Assembly (NCBI RefSeq): GCF_036884655.1
Contig: NC_088354.1
Coordinates: 10,766,501-10,830,500, forward strand
Direction of reading: 5' to 3'
Source: Musa acuminata AAA Group
Lineage: Eukaryota; Streptophyta; Magnoliopsida; Zingiberales; Musaceae
DNA length: 64,000 bases
Part shown: positions 9,593 through 24,627 of the stretch, piece by piece
Layout of the letters: every line of letters starts with the position of its first letter
How positions within the stretch are numbered: the stretch's first letter is position 1
The notes under the pieces: model-generated
What the model was told of the DNA's origin: nothing
What the model saw: only the letters and a program-made list of their open reading frames with translations
The model's database searches: none
Translations under genes and position numbers: made by a program

Positions 9593-12500
9593 GAGCGGCT
9601 TCTTGATCTCTGGTTTCTGTGAGGGGGTAGCTTGCGTTCGTGTCTGCATTTTTACTCATCTGCAAAGCTTCATCAAGGATAATAAAGAAGATGAACAGGA
9701 GGACATTGCCAACCAAAACAATATCAGTTGGGTATGTTAATCTTAGTCACAATTATGTCAAAGGATAGTTAAAATGCTGCAGGTATTATGTTCTGAGGGA
9801 ATAATTGGTTGTTCAATTGTGTTTGTTCTGCCATAAATTCATATCATTTTCGGTTTAACCTCAACCAAAGTATTTATACTTTGCCCAATTTTATGCCTTT
9901 TTTAATAGTGTCTTTAAGCTGTTGAAACTGTGACATTGCATGGACTTCCACAAATTCTTGGCAACTTGGATCACTACATCATAGTATTTGTTACTTTTTG
10001 CAATAGTTGAGAAATAAGCTTGTAATTATCTTCTAGTGTCCACTTGTGTTCCATACACTTGTTCACTTCTGTATTTTCTTCCCGTGATTCATGATGTTAG
10101 ACTGCTATCTAAGTGGTTTAGTAGTATTTCTTTATTTTCTTCTAAATATTAGAAGATCTTGTTTTGACATATTTCATATGGAGGTTGTATGTAGTCTTTT
10201 AAATTTGTGAGTGCCTTACTGTCGAAGTATACTAAGTGATGCTTTTTCTCAATGCAATTTATGAATGTCTTTTTTACTTGTATTTTGAATTCTGTTCGAC
10301 TCTGCAGCTACCTTCCCAGGATTTTGCCACCATGAACTTAATATTTTTTTTATGTTGAATATCTAGGTCGTTTGCAAATACAGTTTAGGTCTATCCAAAG
10401 CCTTATATCTATAATTTTTAGCTCATAAACTTTGATGGTAGCATAGTTACACTTCAGCACCTATGATATGACCATATACTTTTCCCTTGGCTTAATATAG
10501 TTTTGTACTTCTTTTGATATGTGCATCTGTATTCTTTTCTCTTTGTCAGTTGATATGTACGTGTACAAGTTCTAAAAATCTTAATGAAAAGTTAGTTCTG
10601 ATGCAGAATGATATAAAAAGAAATTTTCAATCTATGGGAGTTACTGAGAAATTTCATTACAATTTTCAACAGGATGTATGGAAAAAAATTTATTAGATGC
10701 AGAATGATATAAGAAGAAACACTGTTAACAATAGATACTCAGAAATTTTAATTCATTTCTTAAGTGGATGCATGAACATCACTTTTCGGTAATTAGCATT
10801 GTCTGGTTTAAGTTCTGCTAAAAGCTTTTATGTTACTTCGTAATAGTGTTTGAGAGAGATTTACTGTGATTTAAAAACATAACAAATTATGTTTTTACAT
10901 ATTGTTTTCTTTCATCTTCATTAGCTATCTTTGGCACAAAAGATTCCAGTGCAGTTCTCGTTTTTCTTTTCTTAGTGAGAGAGGAAGGTGGAAGGGGAGG
11001 GAGGAGATTGTACAAATGGGAGTCCATAGGAGAGTGTTGTTAAGTGTGAGAAAGGGTATGAGTCCATAGGAGAGTGGATGCATCTTGAACTCCTGGAAGA
11101 ACACCCTGAAGAGAAAGGGATAACCTAGGCCACAAAACCACAAAGGAATTTCAATTCTTTCATCCCTTTGCAACAAATTAACTTAACAACACTATGTCTC
11201 ATGTGCTTACGAAGATGTTGAGTCCTTTTTATATGTAGAATGTATTTAGAAGTGATCAGTCAAATTTCCTTTACATGTCAATTTTCTGAGCCATCCCAGT
11301 ACTTCAGGTTCATATATTCTATGTAAACTGGAACTCAAGTTTCTTGGTATTTGACCTCTGCATGATTGTTGGCTTTGCATACAGATCTCAGAGGTAGGAC
11401 GAAACTCAATGTAGCCAACCCCAAACAAGGATATTATGTCTTAATGCTTATCGTAGTTTTATGAATTTTTGGATAGTCAAAAGTCATTGACGTGGAGTTT
11501 TCTAAAGCCAAATCAAATGAATCTCTTTCCCATTTCCTAGTATTTGACTGCAACTTGTGCTCTGGACCTCCTTTTTTTATTCTTCCACAGGAAGATTCTT
11601 TATAGTTCTAAATCCTTCTTTTCATACATTCTTGACTCCGTCGGTTTATGTTTTTACTCTTCTTCTGCTAAACCCACGGTAACTGGTGATGGTGGAATAT
11701 GTGCTGACTATTTAAGTTTTAAATAGCAACCTTGGACTTGTAACTCTTGAAAAAAAAATAGAGTAAAACCTTCTGGTTATAGCCCTGACAATGCAGAATA
11801 ATCATGAATTGCACTATCTGATAAAATATTAACATATTTGCCTTGTTCATGTGTTAAGTCTGTCCTTATGTCTCTTAAGGAAATATTGTTTAATAATGCC
11901 TATATTATGTCTCCATAATGATTCCAGGGCGAATTCTTGGAAAAAGCCTAACTTTGGATTTTTTTTCCATAGAGCGCCCATGGTTGCTTGAAAAGATCAT
12001 TTTGCCTTGTAACTTCAAAAATTTCTATCGTAGCCTCAGCCCTAGCCGTGCCTCTACTCGTGCTTGGCCACTTGGCTCGTCAACCCTTGTCCTGGTTGGC
12101 CGTGGCCCTTGCGTAGAGGCACAAGCGGCCAAGGGAAGGGAGGGGGTGGTCGGCGTTACTAGCCCATGCGCGGATACACAGGCGGCTAGGGGATGGGAGG
12201 GGGGCGGTCAGTTGGGCCAGCCTGTGCATGGAGGCGTAGGCGACGAGGGGAAGGGAGGGGGCCGGTCGGCTTTACTAGCCCGCACGCAAAGGTGCAGGCG
12301 GCCATGGTAGGGAAGGGGGGTCGGTGGGGTTGTCAGGCGCACGACAGTCGACGAAGCGAAGGCACAACCAGGCATGGACGGAGGCGCAGCAGAGGGCAAT
12401 GATCAATAGGGGCAGAACGATTATTTTTGAAAAAGTGGTGCCCTGCAGGAATTTTTCAAGCTTGGGGTGCTCTCCATGAAAAACCTAAAGTTAAAGTTAA

Positions 12501-14880
12501 GAGCTTTTTCCGACAATTCGCCCTTTATTCTATTTATTTTTATATTCATTATATATGTGTATCTCAAACTTAATGCCCTGCAGAAACATGTCATCAATCC
12601 ATATTTTGCTACTTTCATGTATCTTTTTTATCCTGCTGTTGTCAACCAAATAGTTTAGCAGTTTTCTCATCAAATACAACAGGGTTTCACACATGGAACT
12701 TCTTCCCAGTTAGGCAAAAGGCAAACCGTACCACAAACTTGTTGGCCTAAATTAAATTTCTAGAACTGTACTCAAGAAAGTTAGGTGATGTGATACCCAA
12801 GAAGACTTTTAAGGCACACTTGGAGTTTAGTGCCTTACAATTGTGATGGTCTCCCCTATTTATAGAACTCACAATGTTTGTATACAAAGAATTCAAGTGG
12901 CAACATCTCACTACTGGTTTACTGTCATCTCTACAAAATCATGTAGATCTGTCCACAATATCCAAGCCCTAAAGAATTCTAGTATGACATTCCTCCAGAT
13001 ATCCAAGTTGTAGAAAATTCTAATATCCTACATGATGATCATGCACTTAGTAGACCTGTATGTGAGGTGCACAAAGGACAACTTATTTACTGGATTATAG
13101 TACACTGTTGATGAAGGACACCTTTCATTGTTGCATCTTCTTGTTATTATCGCACAATCAAAAATTAAATTTGATACCAATGCTTCTGATTACTAATAGA
13201 ACTCTGCATGATGTATGAAAAATATTTGGTATACCTTGTTAAATAGTTCCTTGTTTTTTCAGTCACTGAGTTCCAATTCCGATGTGTCACTTTCCAGGTT
13301 TTATTTAATGGTACAGAAACTTGCTAGAAGTCTGCATTTGTTGCTACCGCTGGTCCAAAATGACACTCCACATGTTTCTAATGTACTGATTAAATTAAAA
13401 GTGCTACAGGGACACAAGCATCATGCACACTATTTATGCTATGAGACATTTCTTACCCAGTAACCATCACACTCTGACATTGATGTGCTGAGTCATGTTT
13501 TGTTTCTTAAGTAGTACTGAGATGATCTCGTTGGATAGGGTTGTTGTTACATATTACGCTCGGATTTTGATCCTATTAGTATCGTGGTCCTTTTACTTAA
13601 AAAAATTTATATTGAGATTTATATAGTTGTAAAAGTGAAACAAATGATCTTATTTTTTATAATTCCATCGTCTGTACTGACGCAAAACACAACATGTGAT
13701 TTCACATGTTGGATGGATGTCAAACCAATGGGCAAAACAATCATTTCAATTTTTTTTATTTTCTTTCGTTTTAACTTTTTTCTTCTATTCTTCTTTTTTT
13801 TTTTTTTTTGCAGCTAGCTTCTTTCTTTTATTTGAGTTATAAAAAGAAAACTAGCTGCAGAAAACATGACTAAGGGATCGGCAAGCTTTATTTTGTGTGT
13901 CTTCTACATAGTTTTGAGATGATGAGGACATGAGCTTCTTGTCTTTTTATAGTATGTAGATTTGGTGTGCGACTGTTCCAAAGATAAATGAGGGTTCTAT
14001 ATTTGGAAAGCACAAAGGATGCAGGATGCGTTCCATGGTTGTTCTGGTTATTTGGTGCTGCCATGGATTTACTTGCGGATGAGAGACAATTCCCCCGTGG
14101 AAGAGGAGTTGGCCTTCCCATCTAAGATTCTAACCGGCCTTCATCTTCATGTGGTTGTGGAACACATGATTGGTGGGAGATGTTTCAAAGTGACACCCGA
14201 TTAGGTGTTCATTATGAGTTGGCTATGTGTTGTCATTAAGCATCTGAAGTGACAGTTGTGGTTGATGCTGGTCAAGCTTCGAGGCGGACTGTAACTCTCT
14301 ATGAATGCATTCTAGCTATCAATGCATCGTTAATGCACTGTTGTTCGTTTCATGATACTTATTTACCGAAGAAACAAAATTAAAACGATGTTTTTGTATG
14401 CATATTTGTTTACATATTTGCCATCGGACTCACACGATAGTAATCTGCAAGGCTTGATTTGATCCGGCTGAATCGTAAATCAAAACGATCGACCAAATCA
14501 AAACCAAACCAAACCAAATTGAAACTGAGATAAATTGAAACATCACGGTTTGGTTTGTTGTATGGTCGCCCAAAGTTCGACTTCTCTCTCTATCGTACAG
14601 ACAAGTGTGGGAACCTCACGGATGTGGATCATGGCATCCATGGAACAAATGATTGCTCAGCAAAGATGAATTCACAGCTGGGCTGTTGCATCAGTGGTCT
14701 CGACATTATCCATTTGCACATCTATTATCCCAACATTCGTAAACAGGTAGGTTTTGAAGGGTAGATCGCAGCATACTTCTTCCGTAAGCATCATCGGTGC
14801 CATCTATTTCAAGGCTGAAGAAAGGTTCCAGCACGCTGACCAACTACCATTCAGACCACCACCGTCAACCACCTTTCACA
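9593..14880. other. Long AT-rich intergenic region
   Basis: About 5.3 kb between PEX7 and the cysteine protease without any frame I recognise. It starts with the PEX7 3' UTR. A GC-rich island with tandem units sits near 12.0-12.4 kb and is listed separately. A poly-T tract of about 19 bases lies at 13,792-13,810. Around 14,460-14,530 there are AACCAAACC/AAATCAAAAC-like low-complexity repeats. The remaining open frames are under 100 codons, have no domain signature and are interrupted by AT-rich sequence. Confidence 0.5.
12111..12340. repeat. GC-rich tandem repeat, about four units of 57-58 bp
   Basis: Diverged units begin near 12111, 12168, 12226 and 12283. Each reads roughly GCG..GAGGC.CA.GCGGC followed by AAGGGAAGGGAGGGGG and a GGTCGG..TTACTAGCCC segment. 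The GGGAAGGGAGGGG core recurs at a constant place in each unit. The block is a sharp GC-rich island inside AT-rich spacer. Its open frames (for example 11918-12310) simply read through the repeat and are not taken as genes. Confidence 0.75.
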
Positions 14881-14890
14881 GCATCAAACG

Positions 14891-14898
14891 TATATAAA
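14891..14898 (+). promoter_or_regulatory. TATA box of the cysteine protease gene
   Basis: TATATAAA, 45 bp upstream of the ATG at 14943. This predicts a very short 5' UTR of roughly 15-20 bases. Position and sequence fit a plant core promoter. Confidence 0.65.
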
Positions 14899-14942
14899 CG
14901 CAAGCTTCGCAAGCTCCTCGTCCAAATAGGGCTTCCCACACG

Positions 14943-18032
<3,090 letters not shown>

Positions 18033-19189
18033 CCTTTGGTGCGGAGTAAGGTTGCACTTAAAACTTCAAGTTGAATGGAAGAGAAATGGACCAGAAGCTT
18101 TAAGTTGATTACTGTTGGATTCGTCTATGCGTGGAGAATAAAATATGATTTTCATAATGCACCTTCTCAAATTTCCATAATAATCTGATTTCTTTTGACT
18201 GGTTTCTCATGATAAAGTTGATAAAATATGGAATGAGATCAGCTTTGTCGAGTCCCTAGTGTCATATGCTGCATTAAGTTTTCTGTGAATTGCTTCACAA
18301 ATAAATAATAATAATGTTCATTTGTTTATCATAAGCACTCTGCTAAGAGAATGTATTGCAATTCATATGGTTCATTCATAAGCCATTTGTCAGTTTATTT
18401 ATTATGTGATATGAACAGCTCAACCATCTTTATATCAGGCAACCATCTTTTTCAGGTTCAAAAGCTGAAAAAGTAGTCTAGACTTGAAAGGAATTCCATA
18501 TCAGGCAAACATGATTTGATAGTAACGAGTGACAATACACCTTGTTTTCAGAAGAATCTAGAGTTTTCATCTAGTAGTTCTTTCCAACGAAGTATCATCA
18601 TTTGCAGATTACTTTCTAAAGCACTTATAACATTGTTAGTCTGACATGTAAAGCACTTAGAGCAGTGTCTGACAATGTGATACCTCGCAACCACTTATGA
18701 TACTCATTTTATAGAGAGAAAAAAGGAAACATAATTTAACTCATTGGACTAAAATTAGTACCTCTTGAAAGTCAAGTATACAATTAGAGTTTAGAAATAG
18801 CAACTATTATCTCTGAAAAAGGAATAAGATTTTGTTTGATGTCTATTGCTGCAATCTAGAATGTAAAAAACTCAGAGACATGAATGCAACTACAGATAAA
18901 GAAAATGGTTCAAACTCTGATAACATCAACAACGATCATAAGCAATTAAATGAAGCATGGAATCAAACATAAACACAGCCTTCGTGCTGTAAAATAAAGA
19001 CCATAAAGTTTCATTTCCTAACTTACAGGCCTTTTGATGCAGCAGAAACGGGAAAACCCAAAATCTAAGGCAGTGGCCTCATAGAGCTTGAATTCCTTTT
19101 ATTGAGCAATGGAAGAATCAGCTAGGTTAAATATTTCAATCACCATTCTTCGACCTATACACTTCAGACGCCAGAAACTTCCCCATTGG
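18033..19189. other. Spacer downstream of cysteine protease
   Basis: AT-rich sequence holding the 3' UTR of the protease gene. No coding frame above background and no recognisable repeat was seen. Confidence 0.5.
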
Positions 19190-20525
19190 AGAAGGAAGAT
19201 ATCAGGTAGAGAAGAACTCTATGCCTATTGGTGAGTTCTTGGAGCTAGCTTCCTCTGAATTATCATACATAACAGGGTAATTGCTGGTGCTCACATTCCT
19301 AAAACAGCAGCCATCAGTGCTTTCATATCTGCACACTTGCTGAGTGCTGGCTAAACCACTCTGTTACCGAATTCTCCTTCACTCGCATATAGCCACTTTT
19401 GGTCTGCAGATTCTTCAAGAAGGTGTATGTAAAACCAAAGCTCTCCCCTGAAAACTTGTTCTCGTTGAATCCTAGTGATATACTTGCAGCCCGTGTATGA
19501 ATCATTCACTCGGTCGATTGTCCCAGAGTCCACATACAGTGGGAAGCTGCGAAAAAATTGTCCGGAGTACAATACAGAAGATGGATGCTTGGTGTAGGTG
19601 CCATAGTTGAAATCGATGGTCTGATTGGTGTAGGTGCCATACAGAAGATGGATGGATGCTTCGTGTAGCTTTTGGAAGAAATGGGCGGTGATCTTCCCAT
19701 AAGATGACTTCACCCATCCCGTCGAAGATATGTACCTGCTTGCGCTCGTCTTGAATCGTCCATCGAGATCCCTAAATTGGGAATCCAGAGATGGCACATA
19801 CTCTGGTGCTTCATACTTGATCAAACTTCCGGAGGCATACGAGCTCTTCTCATCCAACCAGAGATGAAGATTGGCATCAACAAGCCAAACATTCAAAGCA
19901 TCCGTGACGCCGAACCCGAATTCATGAGGTTTCCCATCCAAGATCCTCCCCAAGACGGGGGTAATCTCGATGTCGTCGAACGATCCGAAGCCGGTGCTGG
20001 GCCTCCAGAGCAGTGGGTGTCGATCACGGTGAACGGCCAAATGGCGCCGACGACATCGCCATCTAGGATGGCGGTGAAGACCCCGAAAGCCCCGTTTCCG
20101 GGCAGATCGGTGAGGTCGTTCTTGAATATACACATATCGGGGGGATTGGTGTACCAGAACTCATCTGCGGAGTGGAAAGACAGGTAAGCGTCCGTCGGTA
20201 TCGCGAGCTTCATCGGCTGGACGTCGGTCGAGTTCTTGATCGAGAATTACAGTCCATCGACCGGTGGCAGGCTCCGGGAGATCGGCAGGACCAGATCGGC
20301 CGGGGATGCGATCCCGACGACGGTGGGAGTCGAAGTAAAAGTGGAGGGAGATGATGACGTGGTATACGCCGGTGTAGGTGCCGTCGACGATGTTGCCGAG
20401 GTATACGGCGAGAGTTCGGGGGCGGGCGAAGAGAGCGGTGAAGCAGGTGACGTACTTGCAGACGGTCCAGACGATGCCTTTGGGGCGGGGGTTTGGTGGT
20501 ACAGCTAATTAGTAATGGAGGGAGG
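19190..20525 (-). pseudogene. PNGase A-like (peptide-N4-glucosaminyl asparagine amidase A) pseudogene
   Basis: Similar to plant peptide N-glycanase A proteins, which release N-glycans from peptides and are normally secreted and about 600 residues long. The reading is broken. Around 20,510-20,260 the translation gives a GIVWTVCKYVT and GTYTGVYHV segment. It then meets an in-frame TAA where VDGL is followed by FSIKNSTDV. From 20,213 it continues as MKLAIPTDAYLSFHS, EFWYTNPP and VGAIWPFTVI. A frameshift near 19,990 moves it to PLLWRPSTGFGSF and the family block GKPHEFGFGVTDALNVWL, then on to YASEGEFGNRVV and a stop. The Cys-rich end (CRYESTDGCCFRNVS) follows in another frame down to about 19,190. 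The N-terminal third, including any signal peptide, is absent. Part of the 5' end may also be lost at the AT-rich boundary near 20,530. Confidence 0.85.
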
Positions 20526-23172
20526 TGCTGAGTGGCGGTGATGATAACAAGAGGCAGATGTGGGCCCGCCAAGGGAAGCACGTTGATTGGTGGCCCTGAA
20601 TACGAGCAAGCTGTTACGGGACATTTGATTCGAAGTTGGAATGAGGTTGGCGGTTTCAGGACCGTTGGCGATTCATGAATAATAAATTAGTTTTCTTATT
20701 TTTTAAGAGATTATCAATAATAAAAATTTTATAAATACTAAGAAGGAATTTTAATTAGTAAGTTTCCTACTAATATATTTAGTTTTATAGAATAAGACTA
20801 TGTTCATAGATAAATTAATAAATTTTATCGATGGTTTGGATATTTGATCTCATTATCCGTTCATTCGATATGTCACGTTTTAATTTATAAAAAATATTAA
20901 AATTTAAAATTATTAAATTTATCATGTGATAAAGAACATCGATACGATTTTGATATAAAATATTCTCTAAATATCTTACATATATATAATCAATTAGGAA
21001 ATATATATTTTCTTACGAGATCTCTTTCATTTTAGTCTTAACACCACTTGTCACTAACTTAGTATTAGAAGAATCGCATCGAGAATCCTAATTAACCTCC
21101 ATCTTTTACACTAATTTAAAATTTTCAAATGCCTCCTAAGCATAATCAAATTGTTTAAATCTAAATTAGGTCTGAATTAAATCGAACTTATTCGATCATC
21201 ACCACATATCCTCTCTATCAAATTCATAAAAGGATCATTGGCTTCAATCTTACTTCATCGACAGCAAGTTATGAATCCCTAAAGGCCTTGAAACAACAAG
21301 TACTTGAAAGATCTCACTCCGATGCCCTGGAGTACTCAGAGCGCCTTTGCTGCTGCCATCTCCCTCCAACAACTGCATCTCAGGTTTCATGTGTTTTCTT
21401 CAGTCTCATGACCCTTCTCATTTACCGATCTCCATCTCAAGCTTAGCTGCAACTCGGGAGTCCAATCCTCCTCCATTGTTGTCATCCTCATCTTCTTTGC
21501 ATCTTTCGTAGGCATTTCTACTTTCACCACTCGATGCTTTCGTGACTGCGAGCCAAGATGATCAGCCAGTGGAGGTTAGAATGCCAACATCGTGATGATA
21601 AAGATGAGTGGTTACCTCCAATTAAATTTTTAATAGACATGGAGAACAGTAATACTCGAACCAAAGGAGAAGATGATGTTACGTATAGATCTAACTGTGT
21701 GACCAGTCATCTTACTCCGTACTCTGCTTCGAGAGGACTGCAATATAAATGTTATGTCAGACCAGCTTCACTTGCTGTGGGATCTCTCTCCCTCTCTCTT
21801 ATTAATGGAAGAATGCGTGACAGAAGTAATTCCTGTGGTACAACTCCCATCCCGATGCATCTAATTCACAGTACACAAAACAGGAGGAGCAGGACTGTCT
21901 GCTCTGCTCTGAGTCTTTATTCCCGAGTGTTCCGTTACCATCGCTCGTCTCCAAAAATACTTTCCCAAAGGTTCCTTTGGGACCGACTCCAGTGTGGAGT
22001 TGGGTTGATTTGTCTACTACGCAGGAAATGGATGGGAGGAGATCTATCTGGTCGAGAAAACAAAGGCAGGAATCCACAGTGCAAGTGAACAACAAGAATC
22101 ATCTGATGTGCTCGAATCTCTGGTTCTATTTCCTAGCACTGAAGTGGAATAGTAAACGATTCCTACCCAAAGTCAATCGTGTCGACTCTCAAATAAGCAT
22201 CGAGATGTGTTGAGATCGATGATGAATCTAAGTGGAATTGCATTGGTTGTCTTTTCATCTCCGGTGGCCTTTTCCGTGCAGCTTGAATAGGCAAGTCGAC
22301 ATCAAAGACGACCGGAAGAGTGCACGCCAGAAAATGATTAATCCATGTACAATATGGGCATGCATGAGTGTTCTTTTAGCCTCATTCGAGAAGCTTACGC
22401 TTGCGTCTAATCTCTATAAATTAATGGACGAAGGTCACCTATTACAGTAGTTTGAAGTCTGAAGCTGATTGCTAGCTCTTAAGCCTTTCCTCCCAAATAA
22501 AGACGGAGATGAACTCATTAAGAAAATGATAGAAACTTGTCCTCGGTTCTATTCTGCAACTCCAAAAGTGGAAGCATCAAACTAGCAGATGGAAAACAAA
22601 TAATAACAAGGCATCTCTTCGTCGGCTCAGTGGTTGTGATCGAATCACATATATTTATATGAAGTCATGTCAACTGGGAGAAGGCTACAAACGAAGTGTC
22701 ATTCTTTACAGGAAGAAAGAAACAGCTGCGTGGTTTACAAGATCATAGAATCATGTAACACCGAGTCCATTAGGGTTGGCCAGGATATGTCATTCAAGTA
22801 ATTCCAAATTCTTCACAGGAAGAACAATAATTTCTTGAGTTATTTGAAGCATTAACATTTTGTTTGATGCTTCTTGCAAGAAGCTGTGGAAGAAACATCC
22901 GACTTCTGTAAGGCGAAGAATGGAAGAAACCCTCGAAGAAGCCATGACTCTGTTCAACACACACATCGTGAAGCTGTTGGAGGTGTCATGAGAAGAGAAC
23001 AGCTCGTGTTCATCTTCTTAACGAAGTAATGTCAATCACCAATTTACATAAGAGTGCTCACCAACAATAGTTATATATATTACAGAACACAGCAAAAAGC
23101 ATATGGAGTTATGAAGAAGAAGAAGAGAGAGCATGTTCGAGGTTGCATGAGGTACTCAAGATGTGTGGTGCT
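20526..23172. other. Intergenic region between PNGase A pseudogene and CIPK
   Basis: AT-rich at 20.65-21.2 kb, then mixed composition. The longest frame (21558-22088, plus, 176 codons) has no family signature and no support from codon use, so it is not called. The part just below 23,172 is the 3' UTR of the CIPK gene. Confidence 0.45.
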
Positions 23173-24627
23173 CTACTCGGTATCGGACGCGATGTTGGCG
23201 GCTCCGGCAGACAGCTCGTCGTACATTAGATTCTGCAGTCCGGGTTTGAGCTCCCTGTTGCAGAACTCCTCGTACTCACCCTGGTCCCCGGCCTTCTTCT
23301 TCACCTCCACCACCACCAACGACGGCGTGAGCTCGAATATCTCCGCCGCGATCGCCAACGGGCCCTTCTCGCTTTCCTTGGTGCCTTCCAGGCTCACCTG
23401 GCAGTCCTTCTTCCTCACCGTGAAGCTGACCACCTTGGCGATCTCCTCTAATTTCGAGAGGATCTTGGAGACGGGCTCCCCGGATACGAACCTTGCCTCC
23501 TCCCCACTCTCTTCGAACAGACCCGAGAGGTTGAACCCTGGGGAGAAGGAGATGATGTCGAACGCGTTCAGGCTCGCGGGCCGAGGCAGCCCCAGCCCCC
23601 GTCGCGGGCCGCCGCTTATGGAGGAGGAATTGGAGGTGGAGCAATTGGGCTTCGAGTTCGTCTCTGATTCGGACTCCGATTCGGAGTGCTCGTCCGGGGG
23701 CGGAAGGGGTGCCGGTGGCGTGTCGATGTCGTCGAAGCGGTGGAATTTGTCGTCTTCGATGTAGAACTTGACCTGGCGGAAGCCCTTCTTGAACCAGCGG
23801 TTGTCCATGATCTCGGGGATGGTGATCCGGGTGGCCGGATTGCTGTCGAGGAGGCGGGACAGGAGGTGGACGAGGTCGGCGGAGAACCATCGGGGGCATC
23901 GGAACTCGCCCTTGTGGATCTTGCGGTACATGGCCATGAGGTTGTGGTCGTGGAAGGGGAGGTAGCCGGCCATTAGGACGAAGAGGATGACGCCGGAGGA
24001 CCAGATGTCGGCCTTGGCGGCGTCGTAGCCCTTGCGAGCGAGCACCTCCGGGGCCACGTAGGCCGGGGTGCCGCAGAAGGTGTGGAAGAGGCCGTCCTGG
24101 CGGATCTGGTCGGACACGGCGGACAGGCCGAAGTCAGAGACCTTGAGGTTGCCGCGGTCGTCGAGGAGGAGGTTCTCGGGCTTGAGGTCCCGGTGGAAGA
24201 CGCCGCGGGCGTGACAGAAAGCGACGGCGGAGACGAGCTGCTGGAAGTAGCGGCGGGCGGCGGGCTCGGGGAGTCGGCCCTTGGCGACGCGGGCGAACAA
24301 CTCGCCACCCCGAACCAGCTCCATCACGAAGTAGATCTTGGACTTGGTGGCCATGACCTCGTGGAGGTGGACGATATTGGGGTGGCGAACGCGGCGGAGG
24401 ATCGCGATCTCGCGCTTGGTTTGGGCGACGAGGCCACTCTGCATGATCTTCTCCTTGTCGAGCACCTTGATGGCCACGCTCTCGCCCGTCCCCGCGTGGC
24501 GCGCGTGGTATACCTTCGCGAACGTGCCGTGCCCCAGCAGCCGCCCCACCTCATACCGCCCCAGCAGCAGCGCCCGCGCCCTGCTATTGCTTCTGCTGCT
24601 ACCGCTGCCGCTCCCCTCCGCCATCAC
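23173..24627 (-). CDS. CIPK: CBL-interacting protein kinase (CIPK/SnRK3), intronless type
   Basis: Ser/Thr kinase of the calcium-sensing CBL-CIPK network. A calcium-loaded CBL binds the NAF motif, relieves autoinhibition and brings the kinase to membranes, where targets include ion transporters. Single exon, 484 residues. Kinase domain about 25-280: glycine loop LGHGTFAKVY, Lys54 in VAIK, Glu73, HRDLKPEN (145-152), DFG (165-167), activation loop to APE (192-194). The NAF/FISL motif is SLNAFDIISFSPGFNLSGLF (352-371), followed by a PPI-like segment (about 383-420) for PP2C binding. An acidic Ser/Glu linker (314-322) precedes NAF. A second Met follows the first directly, so either may be the start. 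No intron fits the intronless CIPK clade. The particular paralogue cannot be named. The antisense frames over it are GC-rich shadows. Confidence 0.95.
   Translation of the reverse strand: MMAEGSGSGSSRSNSRARALLLGRYEVGRLLGHGTFAKVYHARHAGTGESVAIKVLDKEKIMQSGLVAQTKREIAILRRVRHPNIVHLHEVMATKSKIYFVMELVRGGELFARVAKGRLPEPAARRYFQQLVSAVAFCHARGVFHRDLKPENLLLDDRGNLKVSDFGLSAVSDQIRQDGLFHTFCGTPAYVAPEVLARKGYDAAKADIWSSGVILFVLMAGYLPFHDHNLMAMYRKIHKGEFRCPRWFSADLVHLLSRLLDSNPATRITIPEIMDNRWFKKGFRQVKFYIEDDKFHRFDDIDTPPAPLPPPDEHSESESESETNSKPNCSTSNSSSISGGPRRGLGLPRPASLNAFDIISFSPGFNLSGLFEESGEEARFVSGEPVSKILSKLEEIAKVVSFTVRKKDCQVSLEGTKESEKGPLAIAAEIFELTPSLVVVEVKKKAGDQGEYEEFCNRELKPGLQNLMYDELSAGAANIASDTE

Noticed and set aside
8315..9649. 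444-codon minus-strand open frame over PEX7
   Set aside because: It is the codon mirror of the GC-rich PEX7 exon, low-complexity Val/Gly/Glu-rich, and has no domain. PEX7 on the plus strand explains the sequence fully.
11918..12402. Gly/Arg-rich frames as a coding exon
   Set aside because: They read across a 58-bp tandem repeat in more than one frame, as expected for repeat DNA.
21558..22088. 176-codon frame as a gene
   Set aside because: No recognisable domain, mixed composition, several equal-length frames on both strands; nothing supports translation.
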